Shown: positions 8,187 to 17,042, counted from the first letter of the stretch. The stretch is DNA of 64,000 nt from Cytobacillus massiliigabonensis (GCF_900199725.1 NZ_LT904902.1:385395-449394); one strand, 5' to 3'. Program-made: numbers and translations. Notes: a model not told the origin generated them from the sequence alone.

Positions 8187-8290
8187 CATCTAAAGGAGTG
8201 ATCTCTGTTTGCATGGTCGATCCTCCACCCATGCATAGAGTAATATACTTCTTCTATTCTAATACACATCAAGCTCCCTACAAATAATCC
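8155..8290 (-). ncRNA. Possible small RNA unit ending in a strong terminator
   Basis: On the minus strand a promoter-like stretch (TTGTAG, 16 bp, TAGAAT) lies near 8250-8285. A G-rich segment (GGGTGGAGGATCGACC) and the perfect stem GTGATTGCT / AGCAATCAC (8161-8186) with six T follow. A 28-codon frame (MCIRIEEVYYSM...) is also open. It resembles the antitoxin-RNA side of Bacillus type I toxin systems, but no toxin ORF is seen opposite. Tentative. Confidence 0.3.
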
Positions 8291-8509
8291 GGGTTATTGA
8301 AAATTAAGATATGCCCCACGATACAAACGATCCATGAAAGTCCAGATTTAGAGTACTCCGCAATTTTCAGCCTAATCTTCTCGAGAGGCTTTTTCATTTT
8401 CTTATCATCATTAGATAAAGCAGAAATAATATTAATGGGAGCAAAACCATGATGTAACTGTTTCCTGCTAAAACGGCAGATCATTCCACCCTAAACGCAG
8501 TTTGGAATT

Positions 8510-8986
8510 TTACTTGATCGTGTCTAACAGCTCTACATCTACTTTTTCAGTATCCTTCCAATCATAAAATTTTTCTATGTGCCAACTATTTTTCAATCTT
8601 GTATAGTTGTTCTCTTCAATCCAATTATGTAAAAAACCATATGCTTCCATTATTTTGTTATTAGGACCAATATGCCTAACAGAAGCATATCTTTGCGATG
8701 GCACTGTTATTGTTACCATATCAGCTGGAATATCCTCAAACGCTTTTACTTCAACACCAACCCAATACCCATCTTCTTCAGCAGTTTTATTTTCTACAAA
8801 AAATGCACCAAATTGCTGTAATGGATTAATAACATGTTTAACCTCGCTAATCCGCTTGCTTAAATGTAATGATGCCTTAGGTATTTCTGAAATATATTGG
8901 TCACCAGAACACAAAACTCGAAATCCTACTAGCTTTAATTCATCAAGCTCCTTAATAGACATATTCTGCATTGTTATTTCTGACAC
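8510..8986 (-). CDS. GyrI-like / AraC effector-binding domain protein
   Basis: About 158 residues. Two in-frame GTG codons follow AAGGAGG; the second, at 8986, has the correct spacing. The fold signature is visible as 'KLVGFRVLCSG', 'YWVGVEVKAFEDIPADMVTITVPSQRYASVRHIGP' and a final amphipathic strand 'FYDWKDTEKVDVELLDTIK'. In the family this SRPBCC-like domain binds small hydrophobic ligands, as in Rob, BmrR and GyrI. No DNA-binding domain is attached, so it is a stand-alone ligand-binding protein. The stretch 8290-8509 on the same strand is open but not recognisable. Confidence 0.85.
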   Translation of the reverse strand: MSEITMQNMSIKELDELKLVGFRVLCSGDQYISEIPKASLHLSKRISEVKHVINPLQQFGAFFVENKTAEEDGYWVGVEVKAFEDIPADMVTITVPSQRYASVRHIGPNNKIMEAYGFLHNWIEENNYTRLKNSWHIEKFYDWKDTEKVDVELLDTIK

Positions 8987-9385
8987 TTTCACTCCTCCTT
9001 ACCTTCTAATATTTTACAGTTTCTACAAATACACTTTGATTTCCTTCTTTTTTATACGACATTCTTTACTTTAGAATCATGAACACTTTTATCGAAGTAC
9101 ATTGCCTTGAGATTCCCTTATTACTGGACATGATAATACTTTACTAAAATCTAATTTTATATCCTACAACTAAACACATCCTCATACCAATAAATCCTAT
9201 CTATTCCTATATATTCCGATAAATTACAATGAATTGCTGTTTTATTTAATCATCTGCCTATTATTGTCAGCAAATAGTATGCCAGCAGCATCGGATTCAG
9301 TATGTGCTCCCTTTTTAAGTTTTTCAAGACATGTCTTGCTTTTAGCTTTACATTTTTTCATTTATTTTCCAATAGATTAAAATGA

Positions 9386-9412
9386 CATTTGGGAAAACAT
9401 CCATCCCAAATG
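9386..9412 (-). terminator. Probable terminator of the M23 peptidase gene
   Basis: CATTTGGGA / TCCCAAATG stem with a 9-base loop, 67 bp past the stop. On the minus strand it is followed by TCATTTTAAT, a weak T tract. Nothing else was found in 8987-9478. Confidence 0.5.
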
Positions 9413-9478
9413 CCATTTGCCAACAATTACTTAATGTTTTGACTTTGAAAAATTGATAATCTTTCTTTTTTATTCTTA

Positions 9479-10192
9479 TTAAGGATAGATCCTTTTTAAT
9501 TCATCTAATCTTTTTTGCCCTGGTGTTTCATATTTAATATAACCATCCATTTTGGTGACATACAATCTCCCTCCTAAGCCATACTGTCCACCATACAACT
9601 CATCATAGCTATATACTCTATATACCTCTCCTTGATTTAAAATTCTTTCTAATTCAAGCTTATTAGTTGCATCTCTTCTCCAAAGATTTATAGGTTTTAA
9701 GATAGTGATTCTTCCAATTTGACCTTTATTCATCATTAACCCATCCCAACAAATTGGCGATGTAGTTTCATCAGATATGAGAGGCAGTGGATTCTTTGCA
9801 TTTGATCGGCTGCTATTCCATGACGGTTCATGAACTTCAAAGTGCAAATGGATGCCAGTAGAGTCACCAGTTGTTCCTGTATAACCAATAAGTTGACCTG
9901 GACTAACTACTTCTCCTGGCGACACAAGTCTTCTGCTTAAATGTGCATATAGTGTTTCTACCGTATCTTCCCTGTGTTTTATTGTAATTGCCTCACCATA
10001 TCCACCCATAGACTGAGATCTAGATACAACACCTGCAAAAGCAGCATAAACTGGAACAGAGGTTCCATGATTAGCGATATCAATACCAAAATGAAAGCCC
10101 CCATTCCTTGGACCATATCCGGATGAAATATACCCCTCTGCTGGTCTTCTAAATGGTTGACATGTAAAATCTCCTGCTATCGAATTGTTCAT
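9479..10192 (-). CDS. M23 family metallopeptidase (peptidoglycan endopeptidase fold)
   Basis: 237 residues with TTAGGAGGAA before the ATG. The LytM-type zinc motifs are present: HFGIDIA (HxxxD, residues about 34-38) and HLHFEVH (about 116-122), with the intervening GYGEAITIKH and YAHLS. The C-terminal 90 residues (IGRITILKPINLW...) look like an SH3-type targeting domain. No signal peptide or membrane helix is seen at the N-terminus (MNNSIAGDFTCQPF), unusual for a wall hydrolase. It may be released by lysis, loaded into spores or exported by another route. Confidence 0.88.
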   Translation of the reverse strand: MNNSIAGDFTCQPFRRPAEGYISSGYGPRNGGFHFGIDIANHGTSVPVYAAFAGVVSRSQSMGGYGEAITIKHREDTVETLYAHLSRRLVSPGEVVSPGQLIGYTGTTGDSTGIHLHFEVHEPSWNSSRSNAKNPLPLISDETTSPICWDGLMMNKGQIGRITILKPINLWRRDATNKLELERILNQGEVYRVYSYDELYGGQYGLGGRLYVTKMDGYIKYETPGQKRLDELKRIYP

Positions 10193-10369
10193 AACTTATT
10201 CCTCCTAAATCAATTTATAACCTGCAGGCTTGCTGTATACTATTTGATTCAAGCTCTTAACGTGTAGACAAGCGTACATAAAATAATAGAAATATGCGAT
10301 TGTCCATTCTTTGGTTATAAAAGCAGGAGAATACAGAATTATAGTACTTACCTATTAAGACGAAAAAAA

Positions 10370-10400
10370 AACCTTCTTAAACGTTACGCTTAAGAAGGTT
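10370..10400 (-). terminator. Intrinsic terminator of the YngK-like gene
   Basis: Perfect 11-bp stem AACCTTCTTAA / TTAAGAAGGTT with a 9-base loop. On the minus strand it is followed by a run of T. Confidence 0.85.
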
Positions 10401-10408
10401 TTGGGTTT

Positions 10409-11974
10409 TTATTTTGATTGCACAATTACTGGACTGCTAGTTTCACTTTCGTTATGAAGGCGGTCTAAGGACGTAATAACATACGTATATACTTTTCCGT
10501 CTTTTGCCGTTTTATCAAGAAACATCTGCTGTTTTCCTGTTTTTCTAATCGTCTTTATTAAATGAGCTGAGTCCTCCATGTTATCTTGACTATCATCATC
10601 GAAACGATAAATCGCATAGTATGTAGAATCTTGATTTAAAGGATTGTCCTCAATCATAAGCTCAATACCTTTCATTGTTTGCACACCACTTATAAGATTT
10701 GGCGGCAGTGGTGCAATACTATCAAGCCAAGGCATTGTTGGAATTAACGCTGGCTGCTTGTAAAGATCATTTGTAAGGCGATCTTTTATACCAAGTGGAT
10801 TTCGATTTAAATCTTTCAAACTAAAATGCATGCTGCCCATCAAGGTATCATATTGGCGATTTAAAAGAATTTGTTTAGGATATTCTTCAGCGCTTTTCCA
10901 TGCTGAACTAGAATCATTTTTAATTTTATATGCTGCTTGTCCAATATAAAGATGAATTGGTTTACCGCTCGTCTCCTTAATCCACCAATCTAGTAAAATA
11001 TCATATGCGGCAGGTTTAAAACCAATATTCCAATAAATTTGCGGAGTAATATAGTCTATGTAGCCTTTCTTTATCCACTCTCTTGTATCAGCATATAAAT
11101 CATCATAATTACTTAAGCCCGCCGTTGTTTTTGAACCTGATGGATCTTTGGCAATGTTTCGCCATACTCCGAATGGGCTGATTCCAAATTTCACATAAGG
11201 CTTTTCCTTTTTAATCGACTTATTTAAATCTCGAACTAATTGGTTTACATTATCTCTGCGCCAATCTGCTACTGTTTTAAAATTCCCTTTCCCATATTTT
11301 TTATACTCTGCTGTATCAGGAAATTCCTTTCCTTTAACCTTATATGGATAGAAATAGTCGTCCATATGAACACCATCAATATCATAGTTTCTAACAACTT
11401 CTAAAACACCATCAATAATAAATTTCTTTACTTCAGGTACCCCAGGGTTATAGTAGAGCTTGCCTCCATATGATTCAACCCAATTTTGATGTTTTCTGGC
11501 TGGGTGATCAGCGGATAACCGTTTAATATTCGTATGATTCATCGAAATTCTGTATGGATTAAACCAAGCATGAAATTCAAGATTTCGTTTATGTGCCTCA
11601 TCAATCATAAAGGCAAGCGGATCATAGCCCGGATTTTTCCCCTGTGTTCCTGTTAAATATTCTGACCACGGACCAAATTTTGAAGGATAAAATGCATCTG
11701 CCGTTGGTTTAATTTGAACAATAACTGCATTCATTCCCATTTTTTCTGCGTCATCTAATAGCTTCGTAAACTCTTGTTTTTGTTTTTTTATTGAAAGACC
11801 CTTTTTTGATGGCCAATCAATATTTGCTACGGAAGCAATCCAAACAGCTCTAAGCTCTCTTTTTTTGTATGAGGTAAGTGTTTCTGCCTGTCCATCTTTA
11901 GGTAATTGTAAAAATGTTGTCCCCATTAGTACAAGAATTAGCGAAACTAATGCCGCCTTTTTTAATTTCTTCAT
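10409..11974 (-). CDS. yngK: Secreted family 10 (GHL10/DUF187) glycosyl hydrolase, YngK-like
   Basis: 521 residues, close to YngK of B. subtilis. A Sec signal peptide (MKKLKKAALVSLILVLMGTTF, cleavage near GQAET) precedes the GHL10 barrel. The barrel shows ELRAVWIASVANIDWPSK, GMNAVIVQIKPTADAFYPSK, FHAWFNPYRIS, DIDGVHMDDYFYPY and YITPQIYWNIG. A C-terminal fibronectin-III-like segment (ELMIEDNPLNQDSTYYAIYRF) ends the protein. Good GGGGAGGA ribosome site. The family is thought to act on extracellular or wall polysaccharide, but the true substrate is not established here. Monocistronic. Confidence 0.92.
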   Translation of the reverse strand: MKKLKKAALVSLILVLMGTTFLQLPKDGQAETLTSYKKRELRAVWIASVANIDWPSKKGLSIKKQKQEFTKLLDDAEKMGMNAVIVQIKPTADAFYPSKFGPWSEYLTGTQGKNPGYDPLAFMIDEAHKRNLEFHAWFNPYRISMNHTNIKRLSADHPARKHQNWVESYGGKLYYNPGVPEVKKFIIDGVLEVVRNYDIDGVHMDDYFYPYKVKGKEFPDTAEYKKYGKGNFKTVADWRRDNVNQLVRDLNKSIKKEKPYVKFGISPFGVWRNIAKDPSGSKTTAGLSNYDDLYADTREWIKKGYIDYITPQIYWNIGFKPAAYDILLDWWIKETSGKPIHLYIGQAAYKIKNDSSSAWKSAEEYPKQILLNRQYDTLMGSMHFSLKDLNRNPLGIKDRLTNDLYKQPALIPTMPWLDSIAPLPPNLISGVQTMKGIELMIEDNPLNQDSTYYAIYRFDDDSQDNMEDSAHLIKTIRKTGKQQMFLDKTAKDGKVYTYVITSLDRLHNESETSSPVIVQSK

Positions 11975-12109
11975 TCTTCGTCCTCCCCGTATAGTAGTGA
12001 CTCTATGACCCTCTCATTTTCACAAGTATTGGGAGTATAGTCAAATATTATATGAAATATATAACTGCAAATGAAAATTTCATCTCTCTTCTATTAGATG
12101 AAAATAAAA

Positions 12110-12151
12110 AAATCACCAGCTTTTTTCTAAAGCTTTGATGATTTTTATCCC
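12110..12151 (-). terminator. Probable terminator of the membrane-protein gene at 12176-12622
   Basis: AAATCACCAGCTTT pairs imperfectly with AAAGCTTTGATGATTT. On the minus strand it is followed by seven T. Confidence 0.55.
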
Positions 12152-12175
12152 TCAAAATTATCACCTCATTTAATT

Positions 12176-12622
12176 TTAAAAGCCGTCCCCTTCCTGCCAT
12201 GATTGAAAAAAGTAAATGGTTAAGCTTAGGAAAGTTAAAATAAGCAAATTTTGATAAGCTTTTATTTCTCCTGTTGCTAAACCAAGTTTGAATTCTAGAG
12301 GATACCAAATATACGAAAAAAAAATGTCTAATCCTAAATTCACAAAAAAATAAACCCAAAATCTTTCAAAAGTAAATTTAAGTACCCATATGATCATGAC
12401 TGGGAAAGCAACATAGTTCCATGGAATATTTACAACCTTGTCCCATCCAAAAACTCCATCCTCCTTCCACCAGTTGTATTCCCAAGCTATTTGATAAAAT
12501 AGGGTGTTTAGAACGATTAAAAAAAGTGCTGAAGGCATATATCTTCGAAGAGTTTCTTTTTTTAAGAATATTAAGGTTAGTAATGGTCCTATTAACACAG
12601 CCCATAATATTATTTTTGTCAT
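12176..12622 (-). CDS. Small integral membrane protein, probably CBO0543-type
   Basis: About 148 residues from MTKIILWAV. The frame is open to 12712, but AAAGGA lies near 12637, favouring ATG 12622 or the ATG just upstream. Five predicted helices, with aromatic-rich loops NWWKEDGVFGWDKVVNIPWNY and FFSYIWYPLEF. Its topology and the FG-W...P pattern resemble the two clear paralogs in this window, but the match is weaker. Function unknown; these proteins are common and unexplored in spore formers. Confidence 0.62.
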   Translation of the reverse strand: MTKIILWAVLIGPLLTLIFLKKETLRRYMPSALFLIVLNTLFYQIAWEYNWWKEDGVFGWDKVVNIPWNYVAFPVMIIWVLKFTFERFWVYFFVNLGLDIFFSYIWYPLEFKLGLATGEIKAYQNLLILTFLSLTIYFFQSWQEGDGF

Positions 12623-12762
12623 TTTTATGTGCATTCCTTTCTTCAAATGAAACGGTATGATTTTCCTAATAAAAGAATAAGTATGAACACTTGGAAGAAT
12701 ACATGAAACCATTTGGCTTAAACATGCGTAATACAGGAAACTAGAAACTAGGAGTGTTGTCC

Positions 12763-12951
12763 ATGTATGAATACAAGTTTGTTGAGGTTGCTGTTGGAAC
12801 TTTTAATCATTATCCGAAAGAAGATTATCATGAGATTATTCATGAACATGCACGAAAAGGATGGAGGCTTCATCAAATTCTAACCCCGCCATTTGCCTCA
12901 GGAGGACAAGCAATCACCATGGAATTAATATTCGAAAGGAAACTTGGATGA
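12763..12951 (+). CDS. DUF4177 domain protein
   Basis: 62 residues from the ATG at 12763, with AGGAG eight bases upstream (the frame is open slightly further to a GTG). The whole length is the DUF4177 pattern: MYEYKFVEV at the start, HEIIHEHARKGWRLHQI in the middle and a final strand ELIFERK. Function unknown; it is a small soluble alpha/beta protein. It converges with the membrane-protein gene at 12982 and shares a bidirectional terminator. Confidence 0.88.
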   Translation: MYEYKFVEVAVGTFNHYPKEDYHEIIHEHARKGWRLHQILTPPFASGGQAITMELIFERKLG

Positions 12952-12953
12952 GT

Positions 12954-12983
12954 AAAGCGGGCTTTAAGCCTGCTTTATTTTTT
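12954..12983. terminator. Bidirectional terminator between convergent genes
   Basis: AAAGCGGGCTTTAAGCCTGCTTT stem with one mismatch, followed by ATTTTTT on the plus strand. Confidence 0.75.
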
Positions 12984-13542
12984 ATTTGCCTCCAATCATT
13001 TCAAAGCTTTTCCTTCTGCTAAACCAGTGAGCGATTAAATATAAAGCAGTAAGAATGAAAAAAGAATACGTATATGCCCAGTCCACTTTTTTATACAAGT
13101 CCAGCATGGACATAATTGGCATACCTACAAAAGCACCAAATGCTCCAAATATTAGGGCCTTTATAAGTGGATTAATGTGTGGCTTATATTGGATTAAAAA
13201 CATAATCGCAACAGGTATAACAGAATTTCTAAAGGAATAACTTATCGTTGGCAGCGGAATCACTTTAACAGGATATGTCCATTTGCCAAAGTCAACTCCT
13301 ACTCCATCTAAGTTAGTAGATAAAATCATAATAATAAATCCAACAAATAGCAGTCGTGCCGAGCTTTCCCTTTTTCGGAAAATTGCCCATAGAACCCATG
13401 GTACAATTAACATGGCTAACGCTACCCACCAGCTCCAAGTAAATAAGAATGCACTAACTGTTGCATCAACAATTAATTCGTTTGCATGGACAATTAGTTT
13501 ATTCGCTTTCTCAACTTGCTTTAATCCCTCTTGAAATGTCAT
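12982..13542 (-). CDS. CBO0543-type integral membrane protein
   Basis: About 186 residues and a clear paralog of the protein at 5014-5568. Shared features are WSWWVALAMLIVPWVLW, LDGVGVDFGKWTYPVKVIP, NPLIKALIFGAFGAFVGMP, LDLYKKVDWAYTYSF and a basic C-terminal tail. Five membrane helices. ATG 13542 has AAAGGA about 10 bases upstream; a GTG at 13551 is an alternative. Biological role unknown. Confidence 0.75.
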   Translation of the reverse strand: MTFQEGLKQVEKANKLIVHANELIVDATVSAFLFTWSWWVALAMLIVPWVLWAIFRKRESSARLLFVGFIIMILSTNLDGVGVDFGKWTYPVKVIPLPTISYSFRNSVIPVAIMFLIQYKPHINPLIKALIFGAFGAFVGMPIMSMLDLYKKVDWAYTYSFFILTALYLIAHWFSRRKSFEMIGGK

Positions 13543-13637
13543 CCTCCACACATCCTTTTTATTCCTTAAAACTCACCTCTTAATATTTGACTTGAAATTA
13601 TTTTTATTCTTAATCGGGCATATTCTTTTCAGCTAGC

Positions 13638-13678
13638 AAATAAACAGCACCTTAAAATAAGGTGCTGTTTATTTTGTA
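13638..13678 (-). terminator. Intrinsic terminator downstream of tyrS
   Basis: Perfect 17-bp stem AAATAAACAGCACCTTA / TAAGGTGCTGTTTATTT with a 3-base loop, 95 bp after the tyrS stop. It is symmetrical enough to work in both directions. Confidence 0.8.
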
Positions 13679-13769
13679 ATTTCTGAATTCAGTTTGTTAG
13701 CTTACAATTTCATTTGTTTATTCTTTTCCTGCATAAATTTTTAAAAAAGATAAAATATTAATCGCAGAT

Positions 13770-15017
13770 TTATGATAATGTAATTTTCACAAATTTCCGC
13801 TTACCGACCTGTACAATTAATCCATTAGTAATGGTAATCTGTAGTTGAGCGTCCTCTACCTTTTCTCCATTAATTTTCACACCTCTATTTTCAATCATTC
13901 TACGGGCTTCACCTTTAGATTGGAATAATTTCACATTTACAAGTAAGTCGACTACTGAAATTTCATCGTTACCTCTCCATTTAATCACTGGAATCTCTTC
14001 AGGCAAACTGCCTTGTTGGAAGACTTGAATAAAATACTGTTCTGCTTGTTCTGCTGCTTCTAATCCGTGATACATTCTTACAATCGTCTTTCCAAGGAGC
14101 ATTTTTGCGTCTCTTGGGTGCAGTTTTCCTGATTTAATTTCTTCTTTGATTTTCTGAATTTGTACAGGGGCAAGATCTGTGACAAGTTCAAAATATTTAT
14201 CCATTAACTCATCAGGAATAGACATCGCTTTTCCGTACATTTCATTTGGACTTTCATCAATGCCAATGTAGTTTTTCTTTGATTTAGACATCTTTTCTAC
14301 ACCATCAAGTCCCTCTAATAACGGCATTAATAATGCAACCTGCTTTTCTTTACCAAACGTTTCTTGAAAATGTCTTCCCATCAAAATGTTGAAGTGCTGG
14401 TCTGTACCACCAAGTTCAATATCACATTCTAATATGACTGAATCATAACCCTGCATTAAAGGATAAAAGAATTCATGCAGTGAAATAGGTTTCCCAAAAG
14501 CTATTCGTTCCTCAAAGTCATCTCTTTCCATTAATCTAGCAACTGTTATTTTCCCTGCTAACTGGATGACATCCTCAAATTTCAATTTAGACAACCACTG
14601 AGAGTTGTAATGCAGCTCTACTTTCGACATATCCATGATCTTTCCAAATTGTTCAAAGTAGGTTTTGGCATTATGTTTGACATCTTCGTCTGTTAATTGC
14701 TTTCTTGCTACTGATTTTCCTGTTGGATCGCCAATTTTTCCAGTAAAGTCACCTATAATTAGTTGGATCGTATGGCCGTTTTCTTGAAATTGCCTAAGTT
14801 TATTTAATACAACCGTATGACCAAGATGTACATCTGGAGCGGATGGGTCTAATCCTAATTTTATTTTTAATGGACGATTCTCAACCAATGATTTTGCTAT
14901 TTTAATTTCTAATTCTTCCGTCGGAATAATTTCTTGCACACCTTGGCTGTAAATTGCCATTTGTCGCTTTACTTCTGTTCGTTGTTTTTCAGTCATTCGT
15001 TCCATTAAATTACTCAT
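13770..15017 (-). CDS. tyrS: Tyrosyl-tRNA synthetase (TyrZ-type)
   Basis: About 415 residues; class I aminoacyl-tRNA synthetase joining tyrosine to tRNA-Tyr. The HIGH motif appears as HLGHT (in [18 protein letters not shown]) and KMSKS as EKMSKSKKN. The C-terminal S4-like RNA-binding domain is near [28 protein letters not shown] suits ATG 15017 better than ATG 15023. The HLGHT subtype and a MarR gene directly upstream match the second enzyme of B. subtilis (tyrZ with ywaE). A tyrosyl T-box leader precedes it, so expression responds to uncharged tRNA-Tyr. Confidence 0.95.
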   Translation of the reverse strand: MSNLMERMTEKQRTEVKRQMAIYSQGVQEIIPTEELEIKIAKSLVENRPLKIKLGLDPSAPDVHLGHTVVLNKLRQFQENGHTIQLIIGDFTGKIGDPTGKSVARKQLTDEDVKHNAKTYFEQFGKIMDMSKVELHYNSQWLSKLKFEDVIQLAGKITVARLMERDDFEERIAFGKPISLHEFFYPLMQGYDSVILECDIELGGTDQHFNILMGRHFQETFGKEKQVALLMPLLEGLDGVEKMSKSKKNYIGIDESPNEMYGKAMSIPDELMDKYFELVTDLAPVQIQKIKEEIKSGKLHPRDAKMLLGKTIVRMYHGLEAAEQAEQYFIQVFQQGSLPEEIPVIKWRGNDEISVVDLLVNVKLFQSKGEARRMIENRGVKINGEKVEDAQLQITITNGLIVQVGKRKFVKITLS

Positions 15018-15041
15018 CTTCATTCCTCCTAAAAAAAAATA

Positions 15042-15079
15042 AAATAAAAAACCACATCCCCTAAAAAGGGACGTGGTTT
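15042..15079 (-). terminator. T-box controlled terminator
   Basis: AAACCACGTCCC / GGGATGTGGTTT (minus-strand reading) with one G-U pair, followed by TTTATTTTATTTT just before the tyrS ribosome binding site. Confidence 0.9.
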
Positions 15080-15290
15080 AACTTTTACACGCGGTACCAC
15101 CCTTATTGAAGAATATGATCCTTCCACTCAACGATTAACGGTTTATCCGTTCTTTGCTGATCTTTTAGCAAAGAAAGCTCAAGGAATGTAATTCGCGTTA
15201 TCTATGTGTCAATTCACACCAGCCATTGACTCTCTGATTACAGGGAGATAACTGCTACTAGATTTCCTCTCATTGCTTTTTACATATTCA
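15049..15290 (-). promoter_or_regulatory. T-box leader (tyrosine) of tyrS
   Basis: On the minus strand the T-box core AAGGGTGGTACCGCG (about 15092-15106) is followed by the terminator. A long structured leader lies upstream; ATTACATTCC in the expected specifier region supplies a UAC tyrosine codon. Uncharged tRNA pairing with the UGGUACC bulge should favour the antiterminator. The leader fills the gap between marR and tyrS. Confidence 0.93.
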
Positions 15291-15298
15291 ATTGGATA

Positions 15299-15784
15299 TC
15301 AAAAATTGTTTTCTCTAATGACTCTTCGAAGTAATTTTGATAACTCCTTTTGTTCCCTTACACTCAAGCTCGAAACAATATCAACTTCATTTTCATGAAA
15401 TCGAGGATATAACTCTTCCATTACTCGTTTCCCTTTTTCCGTTATTGTTACAAAGGTCATTCTTCGGTCCCTATTATCAGCTTTTCGATAACATAACTCT
15501 TTTCGCTCCAGCGTATTCGTTATATTACTTACTGTTGCTTTTGTGATACCGGCTGATATTGCCAATCTTTTTGTTTCTACCGATTTCCATATCCACAAAT
15601 CATAAAGGATAGAAAATGAAGTCCATGATAATCCATATGCTGATAGCACTTCACGCTCCATTTTAGTCCTTAATCCTTGAGCGATTCGATAAATATTGGT
15701 TACCACTGCAATGGCATCTAAGTTTAACGATTCTATTGGGATTTTAGTTAAGAGGTTAATTGTATCTACCTCTTCGGGAAGCAA
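15299..15784 (-). CDS. MarR-family transcriptional regulator (YwaE-like)
   Basis: 161 residues from a TTG at 15784; no in-frame ATG or GTG gives a full-length product. The winged helix is visible (KRLAISAGITKATVSNITNTLERKELCYRKADNRDRRMTFVTITEKG), with the DxRxxxV/L wing typical of MarR. Helices at both ends form the dimer interface. Upstream, GAGGTGA lies next to ATT/ATA codons, so the true start is unclear. It is the neighbour of tyrS, as in B. subtilis ywaE-tyrZ. It probably binds the inverted repeat at 15854-15872. Confidence 0.88.
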   Translation of the reverse strand: MLPEEVDTINLLTKIPIESLNLDAIAVVTNIYRIAQGLRTKMEREVLSAYGLSWTSFSILYDLWIWKSVETKRLAISAGITKATVSNITNTLERKELCYRKADNRDRRMTFVTITEKGKRVMEELYPRFHENEVDIVSSLSVREQKELSKLLRRVIRENNF

Positions 15785-15853
15785 TTCTCCATCTTCATTA
15801 AATGAATGTATAATTACTCACCTCAAATTTTCAAAATTATTAGCTATGAAACG

Positions 15854-15872
15854 ATATTACCAAAAGTAATAT
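15854..15872. promoter_or_regulatory. Candidate MarR operator
   Basis: ATATTAC-CAAAA-GTAATAT is a perfect 7-bp inverted repeat about 70 bp upstream of the MarR gene, a usual size for MarR sites. The rest of 15873-16173 is AT-rich with no gene. Confidence 0.5.
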
Positions 15873-16173
15873 ATGAACGCAATAACATTTTATTAAATTT
15901 AATTAATAATTTTTCTGCCAAATAATCTTTAATCTGATTTGGTTCAACTCAACTCTTCTAATTATCCGTATATCTGATTAATTTTACAGTATTTACCAAA
16001 TATCTTCTTAATTGCTAATATAATCTAAATTCCATAGTTTTCAGCAGTAGAATTTTGTCGTTTAATTTTTTCCTAGTTAACGCATTAATCAATTATAATT
16101 AAAAAAAGCTTCTTTCATAAAATTGCTTTCTTTCTAATACACTTGGTAATAAATCATTGAAAGGGTGATTATT

Positions 16174-16311
16174 ATGAGTGAATTTATCGTTTGTAAAACA
16201 TGTGGGGAACTAGCTAGTTTTGAGAATATGACTTATATAAACAATGAGCCAAACTGTCCCTCCTGTTGTGATAAGGCAGCATATGTACTGCAGCCTGTTG
16301 ATAGTGAATAG
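16174..16311 (+). CDS. Small zinc-ribbon-like protein, 45 residues
   Basis: ATG preceded by AAAGGGTGAT. MSEFIVCKTCGEL holds one CxxC pair (C7, C10) and NCPSCC a second knuckle (C28, C31, C32), a layout that fits a single zinc ribbon. It is short, acidic at its end and has no membrane segment. It may be a protein- or RNA-binding accessory. A terminator follows directly. No family assigned. Confidence 0.7.
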   Translation: MSEFIVCKTCGELASFENMTYINNEPNCPSCCDKAAYVLQPVDSE

Positions 16312-16330
16312 AGGGGAAACCCTCTTTTAT
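16311..16330 (+). terminator. Intrinsic terminator
   Basis: GAGGG-GAAA-CCCTC followed by TTTTATTTTTT, starting at the last base of the zinc-ribbon ORF. Confidence 0.75.
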
Positions 16331-16342
16331 TTTTTCATATAC

Positions 16343-16699
16343 TCACCTATCTGGGATTAATTTTTCTACACTTTGCTTTAAATAATTGTATTGATTTTTA
16401 TTAGTATCCAAAAAGGCCTCTTCTCTATTTGATAGAATATCTTTATAATTTATTTCTCCACTAAATTGGGATCTAGTGAAATCATAACGCTTCCCATTAA
16501 TTCTATTATAGAAGTGCCATCCATCAGGCAAATCGGTTTTCAATATTTCTTCGCCTAACATATCGTTTACTACTAGAGCTGTTACCCCGCATTGTCCTTT
16601 TGCTGGATTATCCACAGACCACTTGGTACTTGATTGTATAGACCAAGATAATAATAATGTTTGCTTTAAGCATTCAATTTCTACTTCAGTTTTGGCCAT
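16343..16699 (-). CDS. yunG: YunG family protein
   Basis: 118 residues, GAAGGGAA before the ATG. It matches the YunG pattern: LLLSWSIQSSTKWSVDNPAKGQCGVTALVVNDMLGG-like core, then GWHFYNRINGKRYDFTRSQF. The Cys in GQCGVTA and the His in WHFYN suggest a papain-like or hydrolase-like site, but activity in this family is unproven. Converges with the zinc-ribbon gene. Confidence 0.85.
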   Translation of the reverse strand: MAKTEVEIECLKQTLLLSWSIQSSTKWSVDNPAKGQCGVTALVVNDMLGEEILKTDLPDGWHFYNRINGKRYDFTRSQFSGEINYKDILSNREEAFLDTNKNQYNYLKQSVEKLIPDR

Positions 16700-16877
16700 T
16701 ATAATATTCCCTTCGCATATTGATATTTTGATGCAAATCTATAATACTTCTATAGAACACTCATATTTAGACAAAAACCCATATAAAACAAAACCAGTGT
16801 ACATTAAATATCGATGAATTATATTCACAGCCTTGGAAAAAATAATATTACTTACTTTCATTAAAGGAGTAATTTCT

Positions 16878-17042
16878 ATGCTGAAACACTTTTTTATAAA
16901 TATCATTGCTTCAAGCTTAGTTATGAAACGAAACCTGGATTGGCATAGACGAATTATTTTGATTTCCATTCCTTTGTTTTCTATTTTCATGCTGCTCCAA
17001 ACTAAATATATTATTTATCAAATCCGAAAAGCCAATAACTGA
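16878..17042 (+). CDS. Small membrane protein, 54 residues
   Basis: ATG 16878 has AAAGGAG nine bases upstream (the frame is open to 16833). An N-terminal hydrophobic stretch is followed by a charged segment (MKRNLDWHRR) and one clear membrane helix (IILISIPLFSIFMLL). No family was recognised. Confidence 0.5.
   Translation: MLKHFFINIIASSLVMKRNLDWHRRIILISIPLFSIFMLLQTKYIIYQIRKANN

Noticed and set aside
8278-8484. 68-codon minus-strand frame between the small-RNA-like unit and the GyrI-like gene
   Set aside because: No ribosome site or recognisable family. It could be a remnant, but nothing in it supports a product.
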